Part shown: one piece after another, positions 42,636-54,507 of the stretch
Numbering within the stretch: the first letter of the stretch is position 1
Layout of the letters: each line of letters opens with the position of its first letter
Assembly (NCBI GenBank): GCA_012064385.1
Contig: QRDG01001520.1
Span: 124,001 to 188,000, forward strand
DNA: 64,000 bases
DNA from: Puccinellia tenuiflora
Lineage: Eukaryota > Streptophyta > Magnoliopsida > Poales > Poaceae
Direction of reading: 5' to 3'
Notes under the pieces: model-generated
The model's input: the letters and a program-made list of their open reading frames with translations, nothing else
Database searches by the model: none
What the model was told of the DNA's origin: nothing
Made by a program: the position numbers and the translations under genes

Positions 42636-45044
42636 CTTTCCAATATGAACTAAAAGAGATGGTGTCACAATTTAAGTGAAAATTTTCGTCTTGCGACGTT
42701 TAGCATTTATAGATGTTTTATTTCCAATGCGATTTATATTAACTCATCTATCAATTATGTAACATGGTCATAGTTTGAACAAATATTTATTCTCACAAAC
42801 AACCGGAACAAAATAGCAATTTATTAAGTTCTTAAAATAAATCTTGAAGCTTTGCTTGGATGCAACGATGAGCAAAATAACACTTTATTTCCATTCTTGT
42901 CGTGCATTGCCCCAACTAGTTCTTTTAGGCCATAGTATTTCTTGTATTATACTTGTATGACAAATCATACCAACCAATCCGGTATCCAAAATACCCAAGG
43001 AATACATAGTTGACTAGTAAATCACATCTATAACTTGTATAACATTTATATACATCTGAGCTGGACTTTTCCAGTATTTTATTTTTCTGCCATATACTTT
43101 TGTAATTCTTTTTCAGTATTTCCTTTCCTTTATAGAAGAATCATTCAACATCAAACAATGCCAGTCGAAACTAGCACATGCACCTTGGCATGTTAGTCAT
43201 CCACTATCACCTTTGGAGTCACACTTTGAAGTTGAATGCTTTACTCAATATCACCATATCTTTAGCATTCTTCCCGATTCCACTCTTAGCTATCTCCAAG
43301 TATAGTAAACGATTTTTACCACATACTTTTAATCCATCCCATCATAACAACTTTGTGATGAAGCTACTGTAGCTTGAAGGAAGGAATTCAGAGAATAATA
43401 TTAGTGTCTGCAAACCTTGCATATATTCAAACAATATAAGCACACATTGTCACACTAAAATTATATTCTGCCATGTTGTCACAAACAGGGTTTCAGATAT
43501 CAATATATCTTTCACTCCTTGCTTGTATCTGAAAACAATCCTTTTCAGCTCCCGGATTACCTTGATTCTCAAAACATTCTTTTAAGATCGGATATTATGG
43601 AAACAAGCATGATAACATATACTAAGTCGGAATTATTGCTCTTTAGATCAATCAAATATTAATCATATGGATCTAGGTCGGTTTTACCGAAAATTTGCTA
43701 TAGGACTCAAAATTAAATTTTACTAACATGGTACCAATCATAATTGATTTTCCAGATCATAACAGTTTTATCTCAATTAACCATCTAAGTGTAAGGTAGT
43801 TTGTGGATGCCATTTACTACTACAAATTATGCAAATACTTTGATTGATTGTTCATGATAATTGGTTCAAGTTAATCAAATTACTAATGAACTCCAGTAAA
43901 CTCAACATCCCTCAAGTTGTTTAGTGACACATGATCCAATCCACTACACCAACTCCGATCATCACTTGAGGTGATGTAGCTTCAATGGTGAACATCACCA
44001 TGTTGATCATATCATCCATATGACTCATGTTTAACCTTTCGGTTCTGTGTCCCGAGGCCATGTATGTACATGCTAGGCTCGTCAAGCAAACCGTAGTATT
44101 TTTGCGTGTGTAAATCTGGCTTACACCTGTTGTATGTGAACGTAGAGTCTATCATACCCGATCATCACGTGGTGCTTCAAAACGACGAACTTTTGCAATG
44201 GTGCATACTAGGGGAGAACACTTTATTATCTTGATATTAACGAGAGAGATCACTTTATAATGCTACCGGCGCGATCACATCAAATCAAAACAAGGTGCAT
44301 AAAAGGATAAACATCACATGCAATTTAATTGTAACATGGTATAGCCTTTTCTTCTTGTGCCTTTGATCTCCATCTCCAAAGCACCGGCATGATCTTCATC
44401 ACCACCAGTATGACGTCGCCGTCTCATAGTTGCCTCCACCAACTATTGCTACTCTTAGCGATAAAGTAAAAGCAATTACATGGCGTTAAAATTGACACGC
44501 AGGTCATACAATAATATGAGACAACCATGTGGCTCCTACCCAGTTGCCATACTTACCGACATGCAAGTCGTGAAAGATTACAAAACATGATCATTGCATA
44601 CGAATATAACAAATCACGTCTTGTCCATACCATATCACAACCCTGCAAAAACAAGTTAGACGTCCTCTACTTTGTTTGTGCAAGTTTTACGTAGCTTCTA
44701 TGGGTCATGAGATAGAACCGTTCTAATCTATGCAAAAACCACAACGGCGATATAAAAGTTGCTTATTTTATATCATTTTGAAAGACCTTCCGTTGAAGAT
44801 CGCATAACACTATAGCAAGAGAAACAGACACCCGCCAGCCACATGTGCAATACAAGTTGCATGTCAAGTGTGAAACCGGTCTCTCGTACGCGAACGAGTA
44901 AAGTTGGTCTAGTCCGCTTCAATCCCAACATAATGTAAGATACAAAATGCATGTGGGAAGGTAGCAACAAAAACATCAACGCACACAACTCCTTGTGTTC
45001 TAATCGCACCAACATCTACGAATAGATCTAGGCTCTGATATCAC
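42636..45044 (-). mobile_element. Non-coding leader of a reverse-oriented BARE/Angela-like copia element
   Basis: This DNA lies downstream (minus strand) of the 5' LTR at 45045-46772. GCTCTGATATCA at 45032-45043 is the reverse complement of a tRNA-Met primer-binding site. About 43970-45030 contains phrases I recall from Triticeae copia leaders (GACACGCAGGTCATAC, AACAAGTTAGACGTCCTC, ACAGACACCCGCCAGCC). The AT-rich part 42636-43960 is less certain. No gag or pol frame is present, so the element is truncated or non-autonomous. Confidence 0.62.
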
Positions 45045-46772
45045 TGAAGGGTTCGTTGCATGGAAAACAGAAAATTTCCTACGAAACAAGCGGAAGAAAC
45101 CCAATGGATCTAGATCTATTAGATGAAGGTAGCGAGGAGGAGATCCAATCTCTTACCCTTGAAGAACGAGCAAACGCGTTTTGTCGATGTAGGGGTTGGT
45201 TAGTTTATCCCCACAACTAGACTCATCTAGTCGCGAGGAGATGTATTATCTGATGCGAGATCCAGTCCGATGAAGCACCGCACGAGCAGCACCTCCGAGG
45301 TATCCACACGTACAGCTCGATGAAGACTCCTCGTTCTTGTTCCCGCAAGAGTTGGAGAAGAGGCTCGCGAGATCCCAGCAACACGACGGTGTGGTGGTGG
45401 AGATGGTGGAGGTTTCCCGCGGACAGGGCTTCGCCAAGCCGTGCACACGAGCGAGAGGAGGGTGGAGAGGGAGGGTGCAGCTAGGGTTGTAGGGCAGCCC
45501 TCCCCTGCGCCTCCACCTCTCCTTATATAGGTGAGGGGGCTGGGGGTGCGCCCCTCCCTTCTAGGGCCGGCGGCCAAGGGGTGGCTTGCCCCCAAGGCGC
45601 CCCTATTAGGGTTACGGTTTTCCCCCATAGGGCCAGCCGCATGGGCCCTTTGGGTGATGGTGCTGCCAGCCCATGTGGGCTGCTGCACCTCCCCATGGCC
45701 CATGTTGACCCTATGGACAGGTGGGTCCCACTCTGGAACCTTCTGGAACCTTCTAGAACTTTTCCGGTACCCTGCCGAAAAATTTCCGAACTTTTCCGAA
45801 ACCTGAAACCCACTTTCCTTATATGAAACTTTATCTTCGGACTCTTCCGGATCTCCTCGTGATATCTAGGATCTCATCCGAGACTCCGAATCAATATTCG
45901 TTTACACCATCTAATATCTCAGCGTATGCCCTAACTACATCAAAGCATTAAGTGTGTGACCCTACGGGTTCGAGAACATGCAGACATGATCAAATCAATA
46001 ATCAATAGCGGGACCGGGATGTCCATATTGATTCCTACACATTCAACAAAGTTCTTTATCGGGAACCACGATGTTGGGGATTCAATTAATCCCATATACG
46101 ATTCCCTTTGTTTCACGATATATCACTTGCCCGAGATTCGATCATCTCGTTACCGGCAAGTTCTCTTTACTCGTTCACATAGAATAGGATACCCGTGACT
46201 AACCACTTAGCCACATTCTTGCAAGACTTAGGATGCTATACTACCGAGAGGGGCCCAGAGATATCTTCTTCGTCATATGGAGGGACAAATTCCAGTCTTG
46301 ATTCATGTCACCCAACAAATACCATCGGCGATACCTGAAAGCCATCTTTATAATCACTCAGTTACGAAGTGACGTTTGATGTCCACAAAGTATTCCTCCG
46401 GTACACGGGAGTGACACAATCTCATGGTCTAAGGAAACTATACTTGACATATACTAAAAGCGTTGGCAATGAAACTGTGTGAAACGATCAATTGCTATGC
46501 TTTAAATGGGTTTGTCCATCACATCATTCTCCCAATGTTGTGACTCCGTTATCAAGTGACTTTAACAATTCCATGGCTAGGAAAACTTAACGAACTCTTG
46601 ACTAATGAACTAGTCATAAGAGGCTTACTCGGGACAATTTGTTGTTTATATTCCACACATGTATTTTGTTTCCGGTTAATACAATTATAGCATGGAGGAT
46701 AAACATTTACCATGAACGAGAAATATGATAACAAATAATCTTTATTATTGCCTCTTGGGCATATTTCCAACA
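45045..46772 (-). repeat. BARE/Angela-like copia 5' LTR (1728 bp)
   Basis: Read on the minus strand it starts TGTTGGAAATATGCCC, a start I recall for BARE-1 and Angela, and ends CCCTTCA before the primer-binding site. A CCTATATAAGG promoter lies near 45524-45534 on the minus strand. The length fits the family. GAGTG follows it on the right. Confidence 0.78.
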
Positions 46773-47764
46773 GAGTGCACTAGCGTCAGGAATCGGCAAC
46801 ACCAGATAAGTCAACCCGAACTATAACTTAGTTTGGCGGATAACTAACAAAGGGAAGAAGTGCCCGGGTAGTTTCAGATCTATTTACAGGGTACAAAAGG
46901 AGGATGAAAAGCTGTTAAGAAGAGGAGCCCGCTAGTTGGAGTCCTCACCGCTACTTAAACCGGAGAGGAGGAGCCGTCGGAGTCATCGGAGTCGGCGTCC
47001 ACCTTCTTCCGACAAAGGTGGGTGTCGAACATCTTCCCCACCAGCGCGCCATCGCCCAGAAACTCGAAGCCGTGGAGGTCGGTGTAGGGACCCTGATGGA
47101 CCGGCGTCGGCGGTGGCGGAGGAGGCAGTGGCTGAGCCTCTGCTCGAGGGGCTTCGCTCCGGCCGCCGTGCCCGCAGCCGCGGCCACGACCACCGTTGCG
47201 GGGGCGCCCTCTGTTGCGGGGGCGCCCTCTGCCACGCCGCATTGGGGGAGGGGACCCTATGCTTCAAGAAGATAATGCCACCCGCGGGCTCTGACGACCG
47301 CGGACCACACCCCAGTTGAGCAGTGCCCTCCTTGCCGCCGCGCCAAACGACTCGGCCAGGGGGGGAGGATCTGCGAGTGACTCGCATCGGGGAATGGGCC
47401 ATGGGAGCAAGAGCAAGCTTGATGGCGGAAGAAAGAATGTGAAGGAAAGCAGTGGAAGACGCACCCGGCGGGGTCCCTCATTTATACCCGAGCCAAAGAC
47501 GAACCGCCCGGAGCGTCGCCCAGTTGCTCACTTCCACGTGGCGGGCGAACGCTGTGCGGGATCCTGGAGTTAAGACAAGGAGAAGCCGAGGAGGCACGGG
47601 GAGAATATTCGTCGGTCAAGGAAAAACCTACTCGAGTGCTTGTGCCACGACAGGACAAGTATACGTGCAGCGATACGAATCCTAGAGGCGGCTGCACACT
47701 TTGCTAGGACGTAGCTCGGCAGCCGAGGAGCCAATGCTGCCAGTCCACGCTCGGGGGCTACTAT
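46773..47764. mobile_element. 3' internal part of a gypsy element, probably Tat-like
   Basis: GC-rich DNA with several overlapping frames on both strands ends in CTCGGGGGCTACTAT, a purine-tract-like sequence typical, as I recall, of Triticeae gypsy elements before their 3' LTR. The minus-strand frame 46955-47242 is basic and Gly/Arg-rich at its start, then proline-rich and acidic; I recognise no domain. Antisense frames near the 3' LTR are known in Tat-lineage elements, which supports but does not prove the placement. Confidence 0.45.
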
Positions 47765-48480
47765 TGACACCCCGCCCTCCGGGGGTGTCACGATCGATGG
47801 AAGTGTGGGCCGCCACAAGACATCTCAAGACTCCCGGGAGCCCAACGGTAGAATAACAAGAGGATGGCCCCGCCCGAGGGCTCCGCCCGGGAGGAGAAGG
47901 CAGGCTTTGTGGCGACACTTGGCACAAGCCGCCTACAGCGTGCCGGCCGGCCGGCAGGCTGGTCGGCTGGACAGGGTTGGACAAGACGTCCCGCCTGCCA
48001 GGTTCAGAGGGGAGGCACGACGCATGGTAAGTGCGAAGACGAGCTGGCATCCGGCTGCCTCCTGACGGTGACACCCGTCCCCTAAGGTGGCGGAGCCTCC
48101 GCGAGGTCTCAGCCATGCAGGCGTCCGAGCTGGAGAAGACTACACCGGTATAAAAGAAGGCACATGGCAAGAAGGAAGAAGAGGTTGGACCAAGATAAAA
48201 ACAAGAGAGGTAGTCCCTGGGAAGGAGAGCCAACCATGGGAAAGAGAGGGATATTCATCCACTTGTACTCAGTCACCACCACCGAATCAGTACCAGATTA
48301 GACATGCAGGCCGTAGGGTTTCATCTCCGGATGGCCTAAACTTGGGTAAACCCTCGTGTGTTCTTAGTCGTGCGTAACCGATACATCCGTTGTCCGTGGG
48401 CGAACTCCTCGTGTCCGCCTCCGAACGTTCGATAGGGGAGCACACCGAACTCTCCGGTGTCCGCATTTCGACACGCGACA
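47765..48480 (+). repeat. Probable gypsy 3' LTR starting TGACACCCC
   Basis: The segment begins just after the purine-rich tract. Its first 26 bp form a hairpin with 9-bp arms (TGACACCCC and GGGGTGTCA). It includes the phrase GGATGGCCTAAACTTGGGTAAACC, of a type I recall from gypsy LTR U5 regions in wheat relatives. The right end is uncertain; I place it near 48480 before the gene fragment. Confidence 0.45.
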
Positions 48481-48489
48481 CTCACGACG

Positions 48490-48850
48490 AGGAGTTGCAT
48501 CGAAGGCACCGAGGATGTTCACGACGAGTATTGGAAGTGACGAAGGATGCGACACGCCGACACCGCTGCTCGTGGCCGTCGTGGTGTCATAGACGAGGAG
48601 GACAGATAGGTCGGAGATTGCCTTGCTTGCGCGATGAAGCTGCCCCTTGTGGATCTCTCCGAGTGTAAGCAGCACGGACGTCACAATGTCGGCGAGGCGC
48701 TCAATGGGCCGTACCTGGTCGAAACCGTCGCGCGCCGCGTTGCAGATACCGAGCATCTTGACCGTTCTCTCATGGACCACATCGACCAGCTTCTTTGGGA
48801 CGGCGTGCATGGCCGCATGGTCCCGTCGGAGCGACATGAGCGAGCCAAAG
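48490..48850 (-). pseudogene. Fragment resembling a ROH1/BYPASS1-related (DUF793) gene
   Basis: On the minus strand the frame contains LVDVVHERTVKMLGICNAARDGFDQVR, an ERLADI segment and GEIHKGQLHRASKAISDL. These resemble, in order and spacing, a segment I recall of DUF793/ROH1 proteins (a dividing-cell-type LDxCNAxxDGxDxVR helix followed by a QLRRAxKALSDL helix). Only about 110 codons match; N-terminal and C-terminal parts are missing and both sides run into repeat DNA. It may be a relic or a transposon-captured fragment. I consider it non-functional. The alternative is chance similarity to another helical DUF241-type family. Confidence 0.45.
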
Positions 48851-49141
48851 GAGAAAGATGGTGGGAAATAGGGATTGGATTTCCTCATTTTTTCGGAAGT
48901 AAGTACCGACACATGAATTTTATAGAAAGTGGGGGTTTTCTATAAAATAGCCATACGCGGGAGACGTTTGCTACCATGGCGTGCTAGGTATCGAGCGCCC
49001 TCGACGATTCAAACTAAAAACGAATACGAAATACAACATAAAAACGATTTACACTAAACATTTTGACCATCTCTTCAGACCAAACTTACCCGGAAATAAA
49101 ACTTTTATCATCACTTTTTTTGCAAAATTACAGGCCCAGCT
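48851..49141. other. AT-rich non-coding DNA
   Basis: I see no gene or recognisable repeat in this stretch. Confidence 0.5.
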
Positions 49142-49149
49142 AGGCCTAG

Positions 49150-49931
49150 GCATTCGGTCTAATCGGTTCGGTTTTTCGGATTTTAAAATATTTCGGTTGT
49201 CTACATATGCTAACCGATCGATTTTCTGAAAAAGCAATAACCGACACTTCGGTGCATCGAAACTTCGGTTCGGTGCTCGGTTTTACTGAACAGTACCGAT
49301 CTAGCGCAGGAAATCAACTATCGCAAAAAAAGCGCAAGAAATCAACGCATGGCGGAGTGCGTGCCTTGTATGTCAGTGTAGCCGCCGCTTGCTTTCATAG
49401 TTTTACTACTACATTAGATCACGCTCAGAAAGAGGGATATGAAGGAGATCCCGTCGTTGCTGATTGCCGGATGAGGAGGTCGCCGGGAAAGAGGGAGATC
49501 GAGGAGACGGTGCGGACTGTCGGGGAACAGGGACGAGATGGCTCCAGTTGCTGCTGCTGGACCAGCGCTGCCGGCTACCAGGCTGGACATCAGGAGCGTC
49601 AGGTTATGGAGGCACGAGTGGGATTGGGGAATTGGAGCGAATTTGGCATCTCGTACAGTCGTTTTTTTAGGGAATCGTACAGCAGGTGCGACTAGAGAAA
49701 CAACATGAGGAGGAAACGTGAAAATGGGCTGGACTTTTCTACTTCTTTTGGCCCATGGACGGTTCAATCGGCCAGATACCACAGGCGTACAACCGAATTA
49801 CGAAAGATTATTTCGGTTTTTCAGGATTGATGACCGAACTTCTAACCGAAATTATCGATTTCGGTCTATTCGGCTTCGGTGCCGGTTTATTTGGTTCGGG
49901 TGTTCTATCATTGGTTAATATGCCCACCCTT
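49150..49931. mobile_element. Possible hAT-like element with 8-bp duplication AGGCCTAG
   Basis: AGGCCTAG occurs at 49142-49149 and 49932-49939. The right end (minus strand AAGGGTGGGCATATTAACC) resembles hAT-type ends with a GGGTGGGCA motif, and the left end begins GCATTCGGTC. Both flanks have repeated TTCGG/CCGAA-rich DNA typical of such non-autonomous elements. The left end lacks the first ~8 bases of the right. I see no transposase; the 162-codon plus frame (49207-49695) has no domain. Confidence 0.35.
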
Positions 49932-49939
49932 AGGCCTAG

Positions 49940-50584
49940 CCGATCAAGCGTGGTAGGTGAGTGTGAAAATTCAGACTAATATGATAATTTTTTACACCGT
50001 AATACAAAGTTTAAGGGCCACCTCACGCCATTTTGCAATTTTGCAATTTGCAAGTTTACAGGGATATTTGCACATCGAGCAAGTTTATAGGTGCGCCTTG
50101 TATTTAACTCTATTTTAGATGAAACAAACTCTGGATTTCATTTCATTTCAAAAATGCAGGTGCCAACCGACCCAAGCCACCAAACCAAACATAGTTTTCC
50201 AGAAAAATACCAACCAAACACAAATAAATGAATTTTGAATCTCATTTCCACAAATTTCCATTTATAATTCCAATCTAATTAGAATTAGAATGCAATCGAT
50301 TCCTTTCAAGTTTCAAATGATGAAATGGTGTGGCAAACTCGCGGAAAAGATTATTGAGCCGACAGCCGACGCGGGCCCGAAAATTCAAATTAGCAGAACA
50401 CGGGGCAAAAGGGAGGGAAACGCGAAATTGCCCCCAAAAATTTCGGTCGCCTCCGGAATCTTCTCGTCCTCTCCTCGCTTCCCCCGTCCGCCGCCGAATC
50501 TCGCGGCCGCCCTTCGGCGCTGATCTCTTCCCTGCGCCCACATCGTGTCCGAAACTCTGTTCCCCCCAATCCTGCGGCGGATCC
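49940..50584 (+). promoter_or_regulatory. Upstream region and 5' UTR of gene 1
   Basis: The AT-rich left part changes to GC-rich DNA at about 50430-50580, just before the start codon, as is usual for grass genes. The transcription start cannot be placed. No TATA box stands out. Confidence 0.45.
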
Positions 50585-53500
50585 ATGCCGGTGGAGGGGA
50601 TGGACAAGGTGGTCGCGACGGTGAGCGGCTACCACGGCGACGAGCGGCACAGGCTCGTCAAGCTCATCTCGGAGACCGGTGCGAGCTACGTCGGCGCCAT
50701 GAGCAGATCAATCACCCACCTGGTAATGCTGCCTGCAGCGTGCTTGTTCGCGATATCCATTCTGCCCCGTTGATTTGCGTTGTTCAAATCTGACGGATAC
50801 TTCTTGGGTTAGGTTTGTTGGAGGCTCGAGGGGAAGAAGTATGACATCGCGAAGAGGCTTAACACGCGCGTCGTGAGCCACCGGTGGTTCCAGGACTGCC
50901 TCAAGGAGGGAAGGCGCCTCCCTGAGGGCCCCTACACGCTGGAAAGGTAGCTAATTTCTTCAGCTGTTTTTGCGATGCAATTATAAATGTAGCTGATAAG
51001 TGCTTCTGTTGTGAAATGAATGAATTAGATAAGGGTTTTAACATGGAAATATGAGGGACTAAGAAGTATATTCAGAGCCTGTTTCTTATTTCCATGTGCA
51101 AGTTTTTGCTGTCACAAAATGATACTCCCTCCGTCCCAAAAAGGATGTCATTTCTTTGTCTAAAGTTGAATGTATCTAGACACTATTCGGTGGTTAGATA
51201 CATTCAAATTTGGATAAAGAAATGACATCCTTTTTGGGACGGAGGTAGTACACATTGTTGTGGACATTTCTATCCTGCTGTCTGTCTCTAAGTTCACATT
51301 AGCATGATCTAACCATGCGCAATAGTCATCTCTAGCAGTGTGTTTGGTATAGATACTTACATTTCTTAATGTGTTCCTTAGTTGATGCATTGTAAACTAG
51401 CCAAAGTTGCATAATGTTATTTCTTAATATCAAACTGTTTACTATGTCATTCTCAGAAAAATCCTGTTCTGATTGATTTCCAGTGGTGAAGAAGCAGGGT
51501 CAGTCCCAGAGCTGTCTGCTCTGCCAGGCAGGCGGTCCAAGAGAAATGCATTCAGTGAGGATCAATGTTTGAACGAGTTACCTACTAATTCCTGCAGTAA
51601 TTCGTATGCCAGGGATGTGATCAAGGTTGATGATTCAGATTCTGATCTTGAGCGTCAGGGATGGTCTGATTCATCCCTATTAAAAGAAGTAAGGCCATTA
51701 TTTTTAGTTGATTTGGTTTGTGAGTTCAATCCCTTCATTTCTCCATTTAGTCTTCAGGTTTTACATTTCACCAGTTCAATCCTGTTTCATTCATTTCAGA
51801 TACATATACATCACTGTTTAGTATCCATTTTCTGTAAGTACTGTTGAAACTTGGCCTGGTTACTAAGTAAAAGATTCATTGTGTGATGACAGATCATGTG
51901 ACATGCATATTCAATATAGTAAGACACTGTCCTTGCTTTCTGTAACTGCATAAACAACAGAATAAATTAGTAATCAAGTGATTGCTTCTGACGTTTGCTT
52001 TCTATATCGTTTTAATCAAAGCCGTTTATTCAAGTTACTAAAGTAGATGTTTCTCAGAAGTGCTTTTGATTTGGCTGTAGACCTGTAGTTCATTTTACTA
52101 CTCCCTCCGATCTGATATAATTGACGCCAAAAAACAACTAATCAGGTACATCCTCGTAGTACAACTCGCGACAGTCTTTTAGGATCAGAGGGAGTATATT
52201 TTTTGAAAGTACGATGCAGTTATTCATTGCATTCTGGTTTCCCTCCATTGCCACAAATGGGTAACGGACATAGAAAAATGGGATAGTTGTCAATACTGAC
52301 TTTTTTCCTGTCATGTTAATAATACTGTAAATTTCCTGATGGAGATGGGTTGCCCTGTTCAGAATTTTTTCATTGGCGGGAAATCTAAGAAGATTCATTC
52401 AGGAGATGTTAAAGGAGGAAAAAAGCGTTTAAAGCGTGAGCAGAAGTCAACTGATAAAGATTTCCGACACCAGCGAGACAATGTTTCAAGTTTCACGGTA
52501 CTTTGCAAAATCATACTCTATTAGAGCTGTTGTGAAATAATTTTGTTTGTGTAGTTTAGCCTGAAAACCTTTTTGCGTGCGGTCCTAATGTTTTGTGCAA
52601 AGTCCTGAATCCTGAGTCTCCTCTATGTAAGGACCTGTTAACACTCACTGGAAAGGGCACCTATGTAAAGCGTTATTGCTATTGATATTCAGATGACCTT
52701 GGGAATTGTATGAGTTGTATTTACATTTCGAAGATGAGAAAATCCTGGTGCAGTCTTTGATGAATAGATAGTAGTAGATTAGTGGTTGACTTCGTGTGCC
52801 AACTTCTTTTGTTGTCCCTTGCGCTGATTGTTTCATTCTCAGTTGTAAACTTATGCATATATCTTATGAAAATACAGATAAACGAAGGGCTTCGTGCGTC
52901 AAGTTACAGTTCGTCTCGGAGCACATCGAAGCAGAAGGGAAATCTGTCAGGTCTCTTGCATAATGAGGTTGCTAGCCGGACGGGCAAAAGATATGATCCT
53001 GTGGGAAAGGAATCACGAAGCAAGCATGTGCGCTATCTTATGGAAATATCTGATGATGATAGTCTGACAGACAGCTTTGAGGAACCACAAACGCTAGATA
53101 CCCTGACTACAAAAGCTCGGAGAGAAATAAGGAGCACGGATGCTTCATCATCATTTTGGCAATCTACCTTGGAAAGTATATACGGTTATTGTGAAACTAG
53201 TATGCATGATTACGAAACAGCCAAGAGTGAAGATCAAGAAAATATTGGATTGGGTGAGAGACCAAAAAGCTTGCAACCTAGTGATTTGTCTGTACATGAA
53301 CCATCTTTCTGTACTCAAGAGCAAATTAACCTTGACATCACAGCTGATGATGAGAAGGGAGATGGCGAGAAGCCTACGATGGAAGAATCTTCCAGTCTGC
53401 AAAGGCAAGCAGAACTCTCATGTGTCATTTGCTGGACCAATTTCTCTTCCACAAGGGGCATCTTACCATGTGGACATCGGTTCTGTTATTCATGCATTCA

Positions 53501-54507
53501 AGGATGGGCGGATTGTCTGGTACGTCGATTCAACATAATTTTTTTTGTTGAATTCATTTTTTTAACCTGCTTATACTTTGCTTTTTTTTGCACATCAATA
53601 GTTTTGAGACATATTTGTTGCTCTACTGTACAACCCATTAAGTCTGCTTAATGCTTGTATGGCACTGTGGATTTAGGACAGCAGTATAGCACTTCATCCC
53701 GATTGAAATAAATGTTACTCCCTCCGATCCAAAATAAGTGTCAGTGATTTAGTACAAACTTTATACTAGACTAGTACTAAATCTCCGACACTTATCATGG
53801 ATCGGAGGGAGTACCAATTTACATAGACCAGAAATTGAGCACTCGGCTACCATTCCCATTAGGTAGTGTTATTCAGATACCCAATTTGGTTTTGTGTTTG
53901 AGCGGATAGGAATTGTGGACATTAAACTCTCAGCATTTGTTGAGCAAAACCAGTTAATCAATGTCGCTGAAGTACCTATGCTCCCTAGTTAGCCTATTTT
54001 GTTTGTCCCTTCACAAATTTTTGATCAGTCGTAAAAACTGTTGCTCACACACTTGCATCTTCTGTTTCAGTCTTCTAGGGGAAAGGCCTCAACATGCCCT
54101 CTCTGCAAAGCCATTTTCTCCTGGATCAGCAAGGTGGACGAGGCTGGTACGTCAGACCAGAAGATATACTCGCAGACCGTTCCTTGTGGAGCTTCAACTG
54201 ACATCTTCGTGTTCGCTGATGAAGACTACGACGCTCCTGGATCATCGGTGAGCTCTTTGTTCCACTATGCATCGCTACTGCTTGATTTACTTCCCATTTT
54301 TCCAATGCTCACCTGCCCAAACCCAACGTGCAGTCTGCTCAAGGGGCCTGCTTCCAGTGCCACAGCCGTGAGCCGGAAGAGCTTCTACAGAGCTGCAATG
54401 TCTGCCGATCACAGTGGGTACACAGGTACTGCCTTGATCCTCCACAGACGTCATGGACGTGCATACATTGCCGAGATCTACGGAGGATATACCAACGCTA
54501 TCGCTAG
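50585..54507 (+). CDS. BRCT-RING-PHD protein (gene 1), seven exons
   Basis: Exons I propose are 50585-50722, 50813-50946, 51484-51688, 52363-52497, 52878-53519, 54071-54247 and 54334-54507. All introns are GT-AG and keep one frame of 534 codons. The BRCT domain spans about residues 8-90, with the conserved Trp in SHRWFQDCL. A long Ser/Asp/Lys-rich linker follows. A C3HC4 RING spans residues 386-430 (CVIC, CGHRFC, CPLC). A C4HC3 PHD-like finger spans 483-523. BRCT domains bind phosphoproteins in DNA-damage responses and RING fingers bind ubiquitin-conjugating enzymes, so a nuclear E3 ligase in genome maintenance is plausible but inferred. From memory, Arabidopsis At1g67180 is a RING-BRCT protein of this kind. 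The order differs from BRCA1/BARD1, where RING comes first. The start at MPVEGMDK fits the BRCT start; the frame is also open upstream. Confidence 0.86.
50723..50812 (+). other. Gene 1 intron 1
   Basis: This 90-bp phase-0 intron has GTAATG and TTAG ends. It splits the BRCT domain; joining it restores THL-VCW, a natural BRCT strand. Confidence 0.85.
51125..51248. mobile_element. Stowaway MITE in gene 1 intron 2
   Basis: 124 bp with inverted ends CTCCCTCCGTCCCAAAAAGG and its complement, flanked by TA (51123-51124 and 51249-51250). The long inverted arms predict a hairpin. There is no coding capacity. Confidence 0.9.
52101..52194. mobile_element. Stowaway MITE in gene 1 intron 3
   Basis: 94 bp starting CTCCCTCCGATC and ending GATCAGAGGGAG, flanked by TA on both sides. 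It is of the TA-duplicating, CTCCCTCC-ended type. Confidence 0.82.
53718..53811. mobile_element. Stowaway MITE in gene 1 intron 5
   Basis: 94 bp with ends CTCCCTCCGATCC and GGATCGGAGGGAG, flanked by TA (53716-53717 and 53812-53813). It lies in the intron that splits the RING finger. Its inner arms TAAGTGTC...GACACTTA are also complementary. Confidence 0.9.

Noticed and set aside
46936..47481. Many GC-rich frames on both strands as a host gene
   Set aside because: The purine tract and LTR-like sequence to the right mark this as transposon DNA. No frame has a recognisable domain or splice pattern.
48364..48912. Functional DUF793 gene
   Set aside because: Only a middle segment is similar; both ends are unrelated repeat DNA and no start, splice sites or promoter are evident.
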